The translations under genes were made by a program, and so were the position numbers. Source: an uncultured Formosa sp. (GTDB taxonomy: Bacteria; Bacteroidota; Bacteroidia; Flavobacteriales; Flavobacteriaceae). Taken from it: a stretch of 10,851 nt of DNA. Location of the stretch: positions 1 through 10,851 of the forward strand of contig CABXZJ010000029.1 of the NCBI GenBank assembly GCA_902516685.1, read 5' to 3'. The number at the start of each line of letters is the position of its first letter. Position 1 is the first letter of the stretch. Under the pieces are notes generated by a model. It did no database searches. It worked only from the letters and a program-made list of their open reading frames with translations, and had not been told where the DNA came from. Below, in pieces: positions 1 to 7,353 of the stretch.

Positions 1-345
1 ATGGACACCATATCATATGGAATTAATAAGCAAGAGGGATTATCACCAAAAGCCATGATGCTATCATCACTTGCAGGATGTTCAGGTATTGACATAGTTG
101 ATATTCTTAAAAAAATGAAAATTATAGATTATGATTTAAAAATTGTTGTAGAAGGGGAATTAACCCCAAAACACCCTAAATATTACCACACCGTTCACGT
201 AAATTATTTTTTTTCAGGAGCTGATTGCCATATAAAAAAATGTGAGAGAGCAGTTGAATTATCAGTCCAAAAATACTGTGGTGTAATGGAAATGTTTCGC
301 AGATTTGCAAAGATTAAAACCCATATTCATTTTCAATCATATTAA
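1..345 (+). CDS. OsmC-family protein, 5' end missing (partial)
   Basis: C-terminal 114 residues of an OsmC/Ohr-superfamily protein. Members of this fold are cytoplasmic dimers; the Ohr and OsmC branches reduce organic hydroperoxides with a cysteine pair, while other branches have no defined substrate. Seen here: the segment LSPKAMMLSSLAGCSGIDIV (residues 14-33) carries the first conserved cysteine, C27, on the central helix. The second, C93, sits in KYCGV. C76 and C81 are extra cysteines. The ATG at base 1 is probably an internal methionine: family members have roughly 20 to 30 more residues before the matching point (the first strands of the domain), so the true start lies to the left of the window. 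The gene ends 3 bases before recJ, which suggests cotranscription. The family is secure; the exact substrate is not, and the protein is closer to the general OsmC-like group than to Ohr by eye. Confidence 0.88.
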   Translation: MDTISYGINKQEGLSPKAMMLSSLAGCSGIDIVDILKKMKIIDYDLKIVVEGELTPKHPKYYHTVHVNYFFSGADCHIKKCERAVELSVQKYCGVMEMFRRFAKIKTHIHFQSY

Positions 346-348
346 ACA

Positions 349-2037
349 ATGCGTTGGACAATTAAACCTGCTGCAGATGAAAATACGGCTAAATATTTAG
401 GTAGTGAACTAGGTACAGATATTGCTATAGCCCGTCTTTTGGTTCAGCGAGGGATTAAAACGTTTAATCAAGCAAAAGCTTTTTTTCGTCCTAAACTCAA
501 GGATTTACATAACCCATTATTAATGAAGGATATGGATAAAGCAGTTACACGAATTAAGGCTGCTTTAGATAATAATGAGCGTATTTTAATATATGGAGAT
601 TATGATGTTGATGGGACAACTTCTGTAGCATTAATGGCAACTTATCTCGAGGCTAAAACATCAAATATTGCCACATATATACCTGATAGATTTGATGAAG
701 GTTATGGTATTTCCTATAAGGGTATTGATTATGCACAGGACAACAACTTTAGCCTTATTATTGCCCTAGATTGCGGCATTAAAGCAATTAAAGAAGTTGA
801 ATATGCAAAAAAAAAAGAAATTGACTTTATAATATGTGATCACCATCTGCCTGGAAAAGATTTACCAAAAGCTATTGCTGTTTTAGACCCTAAAAGAATG
901 GATTGCAAATACCCATTTAAAGATTTATGTGGATGTGGAGTTGGTTTTAAATTAATTCAGGCTTTAGGCCAAAATTATAATGAATCTGTTGAAGATTTAT
1001 CTATTTATTTGGACTTAGTAGCCACTGCAATTGGTGCTGATATTGTTCCAGTAGTTGGGGAAAATCGAATCTTAGCACATTATGGACTTAAACAGTTAAA
1101 TTCAAACCCTAGACCAGGCTTTAAAGAACTTATTAAAAATATAAAAAAAGATGTTTTAAGTCTTACAGATGTAATTTTTGTGATAGCTCCAAGAATAAAT
1201 GCTGCAGGTCGTATGAAACATGGCAATTATGCTGTTTCTTTATTAAAAGAGAAAGAATCTGCGCAAGTTAAAATAGCTGCTGAAGAAATTGAATCATTTA
1301 ATTCCTCTCGCCGTTCTCTAGATAAAGAAACCACAAAACAGGCGCTTTTACAAATTCATAACAGGAATGAGATTGAGAAATCCACTACTGTAGTGTACAA
1401 TTCAAAATGGAATAAGGGAGTTATTGGGATTGTTGCTTCTAGACTAATAGAAACTTACTATCGACCAACGATAGTCTTTACCAAAAGCGGAGATTTTTTA
1501 ACAGCGTCAGCTAGGTCTGTTCGTGGATTTGACATTTATCAAGCCCTTGAAAATTGCAGTCAGTATATTGAACAGTTTGGGGGTCACAAATATGCGGCTG
1601 GCCTTAGTTTAAAGGAAGAAAATTATTTAGACTTTAAATCTGCATTTGAGACTGAAGTGAAATCTAGTTTGGCTGTCCATTTTAAAACTCCTGAGATATT
1701 TATCGATACTGAAATTAGTTTAAACTCTCTTACTCCAAAATTTTATAGGGTTTTAAAACAATTTGCACCTTTTGGTCCTCAAAATTTGGCTCCAGTTTTT
1801 ATGACAAATAATGTATTTGATTCTGGTTACTGCAAATGTATCGGAGAGGATGATAAGCATCTTAAAATTAGCGTTCATAAAGATAACTCAAATACATTTA
1901 ATTGTATTGGTTTTGGGCTAGGGAGTAAATTAAATATTCCATATAAGAAAGAACCTTTCGCAATTGCATATACATTAGATGAAAATCATTGGAATGGCAA
2001 AGTAAGCTTACAACTCAAACTTAAAGATCTCAAATAG
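349..2037 (+). CDS. recJ: Single-stranded-DNA-specific 5'-3' exonuclease RecJ
   Basis: RecJ degrades single-stranded DNA 5' to 3' in the cytoplasm during RecF-pathway recombination, mismatch repair and base-excision repair. The 562 residues carry the DHH phosphoesterase motifs in order: GDYDVDGTTS (83-92, metal ligands D84, D86, D88), LDCG (140-143), the name-giving DHH (164-166), and LDLVATAIGAD (221-231). They are followed by the RecJ signature PRINAAGRM (281-289), WNKGVIGIVASRL (354-366), and the DHHA1 motif GGHKYAAG (411-418). Residues from about 450 to the end fit the OB-fold DNA-binding domain. The length is normal for the phylum and no key residue is missing. The start MRWTIKP matches the usual N-terminus of Bacteroidota RecJ. 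The gene lies 3 bases after the OsmC-family gene and 6 bases before the MFS gene, so all three are probably one transcript with its promoter upstream of the window. Confidence 0.97.
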   Translation: MRWTIKPAADENTAKYLGSELGTDIAIARLLVQRGIKTFNQAKAFFRPKLKDLHNPLLMKDMDKAVTRIKAALDNNERILIYGDYDVDGTTSVALMATYLEAKTSNIATYIPDRFDEGYGISYKGIDYAQDNNFSLIIALDCGIKAIKEVEYAKKKEIDFIICDHHLPGKDLPKAIAVLDPKRMDCKYPFKDLCGCGVGFKLIQALGQNYNESVEDLSIYLDLVATAIGADIVPVVGENRILAHYGLKQLNSNPRPGFKELIKNIKKDVLSLTDVIFVIAPRINAAGRMKHGNYAVSLLKEKESAQVKIAAEEIESFNSSRRSLDKETTKQALLQIHNRNEIEKSTTVVYNSKWNKGVIGIVASRLIETYYRPTIVFTKSGDFLTASARSVRGFDIYQALENCSQYIEQFGGHKYAAGLSLKEENYLDFKSAFETEVKSSLAVHFKTPEIFIDTEISLNSLTPKFYRVLKQFAPFGPQNLAPVFMTNNVFDSGYCKCIGEDDKHLKISVHKDNSNTFNCIGFGLGSKLNIPYKKEPFAIAYTLDENHWNGKVSLQLKLKDLK

Positions 2038-2043
2038 TAACAT

Positions 2044-3306
2044 ATGCCAAAAAGAGACCCTTATGCTGCATTAAGATTTAAAGAATTTAATATCTTCCTC
2101 TTTCTTCGATTTGTTTTAGTTTTCGCATGGTCTATGCAGTTTATTGTAATTGAATGGCAGGTTTACACTTTAACTAAAGATCCCTTATCATTAGGAATTA
2201 TCGGTCTAATGGAAATTATCCCTGCTTTAAGTATGGCACTGTTTGCGGGTCACATTGTTGATCAAAGTGAAAAGCGAGCTCTATTTTTGCGTTGTATCGC
2301 CTTGTTCTCATTAATTAGTTTAGGATTATTTTATATTTCGGATATTTCTGTCATGTCTTCGTGGGATAAGACATCGATTATATATTGTATATATGGTCTT
2401 GTTTTTTTTGGGGGTTTATTAAGAGCTTTTTTTGGTCCTACTATTTTTTCTCTAGTTGCACTTATTGTTCCAAAAAAAGTCTATCCTAATGCTGCCACTT
2501 GGAACAGTTCAACTTGGCAAATGGCATCAATTTTAGGACCTGCAACCGCTGGATTTACAATTAATTGGTTTGGGGTTCACTGGTCTTTATGTATTGTATT
2601 TATGCTTGTAATATTTTCATTTTTGTTAGGATTATTGATATCAAAAAAACCGGTTTTAAATCCAAATATTGGCGAGCCTGTATTACAAAGTTTAAAAGAA
2701 GGCGTTCAATTTGTTTTTAAAACAAAAGCTGTATTAGGCGCTTTGACATTAGACATGATTGCTGTACTTTTTGGTGGTGCTATTGCTCTTTTACCAGTTT
2801 TTGCACAAGATATTTTAAATGTAGGGTCGGAAGGCTTTGGGATTTTGAGAGCTGCTCCAGCAATTGGCGCTTTTTTAACGATGCTTTCCACAGCTTATAT
2901 CCCAATTAGCAGAAAAGCTGGAATGAAATTACTAGTAGCGGTGTTTGGATTTGGAATTTCTGTTATAGTTTTTGGTCTGTCATCTATTTTTTGGATATCT
3001 GTAATCGCTCTTTTTTTTAGTGGTATAACCGACGGGGTTTCAATGGTGATTAGACAAACCATTTTACAACTTAAAACTCCCGATCATATGAGGGGTAGAG
3101 TTTCCTCTGTTAATTCAATGTTTGTAGGTTCTTCAAATGAACTCGGTGCCTTTGAAAGTGGATTAACAGCTAAGTTAATGGGTACAGTAACTGCAGTTGT
3201 TTTTGGTGGAACAATGACTATTATCACAGCGGTTAGTACTGGAATTTTATCCCCAAGTTTTAGAAATTTAGACTTACAAGAGGACTTGCGTGCACACGAA
3301 AAATAA
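2044..3306 (+). CDS. MFS transporter, EntS/enterobactin-exporter-like
   Basis: Inner-membrane major facilitator superfamily protein of 420 residues with about 12 hydrophobic segments. Features seen: a loop 2-3 motif GHIVDQSEKR (69-78), a variant of the MFS signature GxxxDrxgrr; the repeat-boundary motif LGPATAGF (164-171); and near the end PDHMRGRVSSVNSMFVGSSN (346-365) continuing into ELGAFESG (366-373). That last block is typical of the MFS_3/EntS branch, whose studied member exports the siderophore enterobactin using the proton gradient. The substrate here cannot be read from sequence, and no siderophore genes are in the window. The gene follows recJ by 6 bases without a ribosome-binding site, the usual state in Bacteroidota. 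It ends 11 bases before the 3' end of the convergent DUF2490 gene, and no GC-rich terminator is visible between the two. Confidence 0.9.
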   Translation: MPKRDPYAALRFKEFNIFLFLRFVLVFAWSMQFIVIEWQVYTLTKDPLSLGIIGLMEIIPALSMALFAGHIVDQSEKRALFLRCIALFSLISLGLFYISDISVMSSWDKTSIIYCIYGLVFFGGLLRAFFGPTIFSLVALIVPKKVYPNAATWNSSTWQMASILGPATAGFTINWFGVHWSLCIVFMLVIFSFLLGLLISKKPVLNPNIGEPVLQSLKEGVQFVFKTKAVLGALTLDMIAVLFGGAIALLPVFAQDILNVGSEGFGILRAAPAIGAFLTMLSTAYIPISRKAGMKLLVAVFGFGISVIVFGLSSIFWISVIALFFSGITDGVSMVIRQTILQLKTPDHMRGRVSSVNSMFVGSSNELGAFESGLTAKLMGTVTAVVFGGTMTIITAVSTGILSPSFRNLDLQEDLRAHEK

Positions 3307-3317
3307 TGATTTAATCT

Positions 3318-4034
3318 TTATTTTGTAAAGTCTATTCGGTAAGTGTAATTAAGTCCCACAATAGTTCTACGAGATTTGATGTTTTCTGAATAGTCGTCTT
3401 GTAGTGCATAGAAGGCACCTAAAGTACCAATATTTTTAAATTTACGGTTAAACTTTATTGTACAGCGATGCCTGTTAAATCCACTATTTCCCTCTGGATT
3501 TTGATGCTCATTGAATAATTCTCCGTAGAGCCTTACATTTATCTTCGCTGGCTTAAATCTAAATCCAAGCCCCATTCTAAAGCGTGTATATTCTACAGGT
3601 GTATCCCCTTCACTTTCTGAAAAACCGAGCTCATTTTTATTTTGATACCTCATACGAAATGAAAGATCAACTTTATTTATTTTTTTTGAAAATCTAGCGT
3701 CAAATTGGTACCTAAATAGTGATTTATTTCCTTGAATATTTCCAACATCATCATTTTTTGTGATGTACCTCACACCACCTCCAAGCTCAAATTTTTTAAA
3801 TATTTTATAATTCACCTTAAACTGAGTAAAGTGATTTTTCAATGTTGTAATATCATTTCTATATCTAAGGTGCTCCGACACTGAAAACGATATTTTTTTT
3901 GTTGCTTTTATATTAAGTTCAACTGAACTCCAGCCTTCCTGGTCTTGATTTTCTTGTCCTGTAGTGTTGGATAACGATAATAAGCATAAAGTGATTAAAA
4001 TATATTGTGATTTATTAATAATAAATTTTTTCAT
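3318..4034 (-). CDS. DUF2490 family outer-membrane barrel protein
   Basis: Protein of 238 residues with a Sec signal peptide: the positive start MKKFIINKSQ is followed by a hydrophobic stretch (about 11-22), with cleavage probably near TGQ (25-27). The mature part is a run of alternating polar and hydrophobic strands with aromatic girdle residues, for example FELGGGVRYI, FRYQFDARF, VDLSFRMRYQ, YTRFRMGLGFRF and INVRLYGELFNEH, ending in VGLNYTYRIDF. This is the pattern of DUF2490 proteins, thought to be small outer-membrane beta barrels; their function is unknown. The start codon overlaps the stop of the upstream DUF4956 gene by 4 bases (ATGA at 4034-4031), so translation is probably coupled and the two proteins are likely to work together. 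I see no lipobox and no type IX secretion tail. Confidence 0.85.
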   Translation of the reverse strand: MKKFIINKSQYILITLCLLSLSNTTGQENQDQEGWSSVELNIKATKKISFSVSEHLRYRNDITTLKNHFTQFKVNYKIFKKFELGGGVRYITKNDDVGNIQGNKSLFRYQFDARFSKKINKVDLSFRMRYQNKNELGFSESEGDTPVEYTRFRMGLGFRFKPAKINVRLYGELFNEHQNPEGNSGFNRHRCTIKFNRKFKNIGTLGAFYALQDDYSENIKSRRTIVGLNYTYRIDFTK

Positions 4035-4633
4035 ATTTCTTTATTGTAGCGAATTTTAATTTTAACACTCTGTTTTTCAAAGTCAATTTGACCAATTTCA
4101 ATTTTTAGAATTTTAAACCCCAATTTTTCTTCAAGTTCAGCTTTAAGAATTTCGTGGTGTTCAGGACGAATATGCTCTAAAGATTGATATGTTATATCCT
4201 TTGATGATGTTCTTTGCTTATTCCAATAACGATCAAAGTAGTACGCAATTAAAACAATTAAAGAATTAGCAGTTATTATTTCTATATAACTCATTTTTTT
4301 ATTGGATAAAGAGTTTATCACAGAAATACCAATAATAATAAATAGATATGTCATCTCTCTGACTTTAATTTGGTCAGTTCTATAGCGCAGAATACCAAAA
4401 ATCGCAAAGAGCCCTAAAGCAAGACCAAGGTCTATTTCATATTTTTTCAGCGTGAAGCATAAGAAAAAGACTACTGTCCCAACGAGATAAAACGTAAAGA
4501 GATAGTCTGCTTTTTTAGAAAAGTTATAATAACATCCTCTTATAAGAGCAGTTAAAACTGAAAAGTTGATTAAAAATCTAACGCACATTTTATAAAAATC
4601 GTCATCAAAAAAAGGTATATCCATAAATTCCAT
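4031..4633 (-). CDS. DUF4956 inner-membrane protein
   Basis: Protein of 200 residues with a membrane part and a cytoplasmic tail. Hydrophobic segments lie at about 17-31, 43-60, 66-82, 94-109 and 117-133. The signature of DUF4956 is clear: GLALGLFAIFGILRYRTDQI (70-89), followed by KVREMTYLFIIIGISVINSL (90-109). The tail (about 145-200) has alternating helix and strand character, with a charged helix (EHIRPEHHEILKAELEEKLG) and two strands (FKILKIEIGQIDF, SVKIKIRYN). In other bacteria DUF4956 genes often sit beside a VTC-type polyphosphate polymerase and CotH genes; neither is in the window. Here the partner is the DUF2490 barrel, overlapping by 4 bases. The start at 4633 (MEFMDIP) is one choice; the in-frame ATG at 4624 (MDIP) is equally possible. 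A promoter-like TACATTTG lies 25 bases upstream, so this pair may be transcribed apart from lpxH. The biochemical role is unknown. Confidence 0.87.
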   Translation of the reverse strand: MEFMDIPFFDDDFYKMCVRFLINFSVLTALIRGCYYNFSKKADYLFTFYLVGTVVFFLCFTLKKYEIDLGLALGLFAIFGILRYRTDQIKVREMTYLFIIIGISVINSLSNKKMSYIEIITANSLIVLIAYYFDRYWNKQRTSSKDITYQSLEHIRPEHHEILKAELEEKLGFKILKIEIGQIDFEKQSVKIKIRYNKEI

Positions 4634-4657
4634 AAAATAATTTTTATTTATAGATTA

Positions 4658-4665
4658 CAAATGTA
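4658..4665 (-). promoter_or_regulatory. Candidate -7 box before the DUF4956-DUF2490 pair
   Basis: On the minus strand the sequence TACATTTG fits the Bacteroidota -7 consensus TAnnTTTG exactly, in the 83-base spacer between lpxH and the DUF4956 gene. The predicted transcript start would be about 18 bases before the ATG at 4633. No TTG lies at the expected -33 distance (the nearest, at 4677-4675, is too close), so this is a half match in AT-rich DNA. Confidence 0.4.
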
Positions 4666-4716
4666 AGAATTTATCAATACTAATTAATTTAATATTCTTA
4701 TGAGTTGATTCTAAGT

Positions 4717-5478
4717 TTAAAACTTATCAAGGGTAAACTTATCATTTTTAAAACTACCGTAGCTATAATGCGTTATCCAATCTCCTAAGTTGAAATAAAT
4801 AGAGCCAAGACTTAGTTCAATTTCAAGAGGTAAGTGTCTGTGACCAAAAATAAAATAGTCATAGTGATTTTCTTTTAATTTTTTTCTTGCATACTGCGTA
4901 AGCCATTCTTGTTCTTTTCCAATAAACTTTAAGTCCTCACTTCCAGAAAAAAGTTTATTTTTAAGAGATAAATATTGAGCAAACTTAATACCTAAATCAG
5001 GATGAAGCCAACGATAAAGCCAATTAAAGAATGAATTTTTAAATACTTTTTTTAGGCGTTTATATCCTTTATCATTTGGGCCCAATCCATCTCCGTGACC
5101 AATATAAAATTTCTTATTATTAATATTAAATTCATGTGATTTATAATAAATTTTCATATTCACTTCTTGTTCTAGGTAACCTCTCATCCACATATCGTGA
5201 TTACCAACAAAAAAGTGAATATCAATTCCCTCATCACTAAGCTCTGCTAATTTCCCTATTACTCTTGTAAATCCCTTTGGGGCAGCGTATTCATATTCAA
5301 ACCAAAAATCGAAAAGGTCTCCAAGGATAAATAGTACTTGTGCATCTTTTTTAATGTGATCTAACCATTTCACAAATTTTTTCTCTCTTGGTTTTGAAGC
5401 TTCTTTTGTAGGAGCTCCAAAATGATGATCAGATGTGAAATAAATTGTTTTTCCCTTTGAAAGTCGTATACTATTCAT
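4717..5478 (-). CDS. lpxH: UDP-2,3-diacylglucosamine diphosphatase, LpxH-like
   Basis: Calcineurin-like metallophosphoesterase of 253 residues. LpxH hydrolyses UDP-2,3-diacylglucosamine to lipid X and UMP on the cytoplasmic face of the inner membrane, the fourth step of lipid A synthesis. The metal-binding motifs are complete and in order: SDHHFG (16-21; D17, H19), GDLFDFW (53-59; D54), GNHD (92-95), GHGDG (127-131) and GHRHLP (212-217), with NLGDW (230-234) near the end. The block DLFDFWFEYEY followed by PKGF is usual for the Bacteroidota version. A difference from the proteobacterial enzyme is GNHD where E. coli has GNRD; this is normal for the wider family, but it makes a related phosphatase slightly possible. 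The gene begins 9 bases after the queD-like stop codon, so the two are probably cotranscribed. They share no pathway. Confidence 0.88.
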   Translation of the reverse strand: MNSIRLSKGKTIYFTSDHHFGAPTKEASKPREKKFVKWLDHIKKDAQVLFILGDLFDFWFEYEYAAPKGFTRVIGKLAELSDEGIDIHFFVGNHDMWMRGYLEQEVNMKIYYKSHEFNINNKKFYIGHGDGLGPNDKGYKRLKKVFKNSFFNWLYRWLHPDLGIKFAQYLSLKNKLFSGSEDLKFIGKEQEWLTQYARKKLKENHYDYFIFGHRHLPLEIELSLGSIYFNLGDWITHYSYGSFKNDKFTLDKF

Positions 5479-5487
5479 ATTTTTAAA

Positions 5488-5937
5488 TTAGTTATCACTA
5501 GCATACCACTCAGCAAAGCATGTAGCAGTTTCCTGAAGTTTAAGTGAGAATAATTGAATGTCTCCCGACAGTCTTTTTTTAATTTTTTTTGCAAAGTCTA
5601 TGACTAACATTTCGCTTGTCGGCTGATAGTCGACAAGAACTACTTTGTGGCCAATAGATTTGAGTTTATTTGCAAGCTGTAGGTGTGGAGTGTTTTTATT
5701 AAAAATTGTAGCATGATCTAATGGGTTTACAATTTCTTCCTTAACAATTTTTTTCAAATCTGAGAAATCCATAATCATTCCAAATTTGGAGCTTTTTGAA
5801 TCTCCCAAAGGTTTTCCAAAAATTGTAACACTCAATTTATAACTGTGCCCATGGATGTTTTTACACTTTCCGTCGTGACCATACAAAGCGTGGCCTGTTT
5901 CAAATGTAAATTGTTTAGTTATCCTTACTTTAGACAT
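5488..5937 (-). CDS. queD: 6-carboxytetrahydropterin synthase / PTPS family (QueD-like)
   Basis: Protein of 149 residues of the tunnel-fold (T-fold) pyruvoyl-tetrahydropterin synthase family. QueD converts 7,8-dihydroneopterin triphosphate to 6-carboxytetrahydropterin, an early step to the tRNA base queuosine, in the cytoplasm. Seen here: the zinc ligands H16 (FETGHAL), H29 and H31 (CKNIHGHSY), with the catalytic cysteine C25 at the spacing C-x3-H-x-H found in QueD. Then come MDFSDLK (56-62), LDHATIFN (73-80, the D74-H75 pair), PTSEM (106-110, where many members have PTAEN) and LQETATCFAEW (134-144, with substrate-binding E136). The length is somewhat above the E. coli enzyme, as is usual in this phylum. 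No other queuosine gene is nearby, so QueD rather than another pterin activity is inferred from motifs. lpxH follows after 9 bases. A two-part promoter match lies upstream, inside the end of the MATE gene. Confidence 0.88.
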   Translation of the reverse strand: MSKVRITKQFTFETGHALYGHDGKCKNIHGHSYKLSVTIFGKPLGDSKSSKFGMIMDFSDLKKIVKEEIVNPLDHATIFNKNTPHLQLANKLKSIGHKVVLVDYQPTSEMLVIDFAKKIKKRLSGDIQLFSLKLQETATCFAEWYASDN

Positions 5938-5970
5938 TTTTTATTTCTTCGGTTAAAAAGATATTTTTGT

Positions 5971-6000
5971 CAAAGTTAATGTTTTCGTGGTTGAGGCAAA
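5971..6000 (-). promoter_or_regulatory. Candidate promoter for queD-lpxH
   Basis: The minus strand shows TTTG (6000-5997), 18 bases, then TAACTTTG (5978-5971). Both elements match the Bacteroidota sigma promoter (TTTG / TAnnTTTG) at an allowed spacing. The -33 element lies inside the last codons of the MATE gene and the -7 element spans its stop. A transcript would begin around 5964, leaving a leader of about 26 bases before the queD ATG. It is the best two-part promoter match I found in the window. Confidence 0.5.
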
Positions 6001-7346
6001 AATTGTTTTCTAAATTTCACAATCAGCGGCAGTCCTCTTGCTATCATCCACAGGGTAAACGCCCACAAAACACCATGTAATTTAAAATCCAGATAATTTG
6101 CTAAAAATAATGCAGGGATAAACACTGAAAATGTTGATAATAATAGAACATTCCTCAAATCTCTCATTTTCCCAAGGCCTTTAAATATGCCATCAAAAAC
6201 AAATGTTATTGCACAAATAGGCTGCATTACTAAAACAATCCAAAATACAGCGTAGAATATAGAAAGTACTTCAACATCAGTGGTAAACATTTTACCTAAA
6301 GACTTATAAAATACTCCCCCAATAGCGCCTATAAGTATCCCAACAATAAGAGCCTTTTTTGTAAGTCGTTTGCTTAATTCAATTAAAGTTGAAAATTGTT
6401 TTGCACCCAGTAATTTGCCAGATAAAATATTTCCAGCACTCGCATACCCATCAACAGCAAAAGCAGTCAAAAACCATAAGTTAATTGCAATAGTGTATGC
6501 GGCAATGTAGTTTGTACCATATGCTGTAGCAAAACTAGTTGCAAAAAACAGTGCGAGGTTTAATGCTAGGGTGCGTATAATAAGATTACCTATCATGGTT
6601 AAAAATTTTGGTAATTCTTTGTTAATTGGGGTTGTAAGTGTTAAAGAAATGGGGGTATTTTTTAAAATCAATATAGTTGTCATAATTGCCATAATAACTT
6701 GAGATAATACACTTGCTACCGCTGCCCCTTTTAAATTCATTGGCGCTATAATTTCATAAAACCCATATACAAATAAGAAATCTAAAATGATGTTTATACA
6801 TGCTCCAATAGTTGCAATAATCATAGGGTAATAGGTGTTTTGAAGACCTCTAAAAACCCCAAAGAGAGCAAAAGTATAAAGAGTGAAAGGAAATCCAATT
6901 ATTCGAATTCTATAGTATTCTGCGCTATACTCTAGAAGTAATCCCTTTGCATTATACAATTTAAAAATGGATTCACTGAAAGGAATTGTTGTTACACAAA
7001 TAATAATGCTTAAAATAACAATTATTACAATTGCTTGTGCAGGAAGGTTTTTAACCTCTTCTACCTTTTTAGCCCCCAAGTATTGTGAGATAATAGTTGA
7101 AATAGCCGACCTTGATTGGCCTAAAACCCAAATTAGCATTGATAAAAAAGATGATACAATTCCAATTGCCGCAAGAGACTCTGTTGCATTTAAATTAATA
7201 TGTCCAACAATGGCAGCATCAGTTATTGAAAGTATGGGCTCAGAAATTCCAGCAATTATAGCTGGAATAGCTAATTTATTTATTTGCTTGTTGGTAAGCG
7301 TTTTGTTCAAGGGCTGAAAATTGAGTTCAAAAATAAGCAAAAACAA
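5976..7346 (-). CDS. MATE-family efflux transporter, DinF-type
   Basis: Inner-membrane multidrug and toxin extrusion protein with about 12 hydrophobic segments in two homologous halves. MATE proteins export cationic compounds in exchange for sodium ions or protons. Seen (numbering from the ATG at 7346): KLAIPAIIAGISEPILSITD (24-43) with D43 in helix 1, followed by AAIVGHI; TIISQYLGAKK (84-94); FRGLQNTYYPM (165-175); and the second-half copies DGYASAGNILSGKLLGAK (299-316) and FDGIFKGLGKMRD (384-396). This order fits the DinF/NorM-like group common in flavobacteria; the substrate is unknown. The start is uncertain. From the ATG at 7346 the protein is 456 residues with an odd hydrophobic lead (MFLLIFELNFQP). 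From the in-frame TTG at 7310 it is 444 residues and begins NKTLTNKQINKLAIP, the usual N-terminus of such proteins. The stop overlaps the promoter proposed for queD. Confidence 0.92.
   Translation of the reverse strand: MFLLIFELNFQPLNKTLTNKQINKLAIPAIIAGISEPILSITDAAIVGHINLNATESLAAIGIVSSFLSMLIWVLGQSRSAISTIISQYLGAKKVEEVKNLPAQAIVIIVILSIIICVTTIPFSESIFKLYNAKGLLLEYSAEYYRIRIIGFPFTLYTFALFGVFRGLQNTYYPMIIATIGACINIILDFLFVYGFYEIIAPMNLKGAAVASVLSQVIMAIMTTILILKNTPISLTLTTPINKELPKFLTMIGNLIIRTLALNLALFFATSFATAYGTNYIAAYTIAINLWFLTAFAVDGYASAGNILSGKLLGAKQFSTLIELSKRLTKKALIVGILIGAIGGVFYKSLGKMFTTDVEVLSIFYAVFWIVLVMQPICAITFVFDGIFKGLGKMRDLRNVLLLSTFSVFIPALFLANYLDFKLHGVLWAFTLWMIARGLPLIVKFRKQFLPQPRKH
7328..7335 (-). promoter_or_regulatory. 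Candidate -7 box within the 5' end of the MATE ORF
   Basis: TATTTTTG on the minus strand fits TAnnTTTG. It lies 17 bases before the alternative TTG start at 7310 and downstream of the ATG at 7346. If real, transcripts would start near 7321 and could only be translated from the TTG. No -33 TTG at the right spacing is visible, so support is weak. Confidence 0.25.
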
Positions 7347-7353
7347 ACCAATT

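Noticed and set aside
1..3. ATG at the first base as the true start of the OsmC-family gene.
   Set aside because: The conserved core begins too soon after it; family members carry further N-terminal strands, so the gene most likely runs off the left edge.
2706..2891. 61-codon open frame on the minus strand inside the MFS gene.
   Set aside because: It lies wholly within a well-supported transporter gene and its translation shows no domain; a shadow frame.
4031..4633. DUF4956 protein read as an MgtC/SapB-type magnesium protein because of its membrane helices and cytoplasmic tail.
   Set aside because: The GLALGLFAIFGILRYRT signature fits DUF4956 directly, and no MgtC motif was seen.
4664..4700. 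Inverted repeat TAAGAAT ... ATTCTTA after the lpxH stop, a possible terminator.
   Set aside because: Only 7 pairs, nearly all A-T, around a loop of 23 bases; expected by chance in such AT-rich spacer, and its left part overlaps the better-supported -7 box.
6967..7317. 116-codon open frame on the + strand opposite the MATE gene.
   Set aside because: It is antisense to conserved MATE motifs; its hydrophobic look is the mirror of the transporter's codons.
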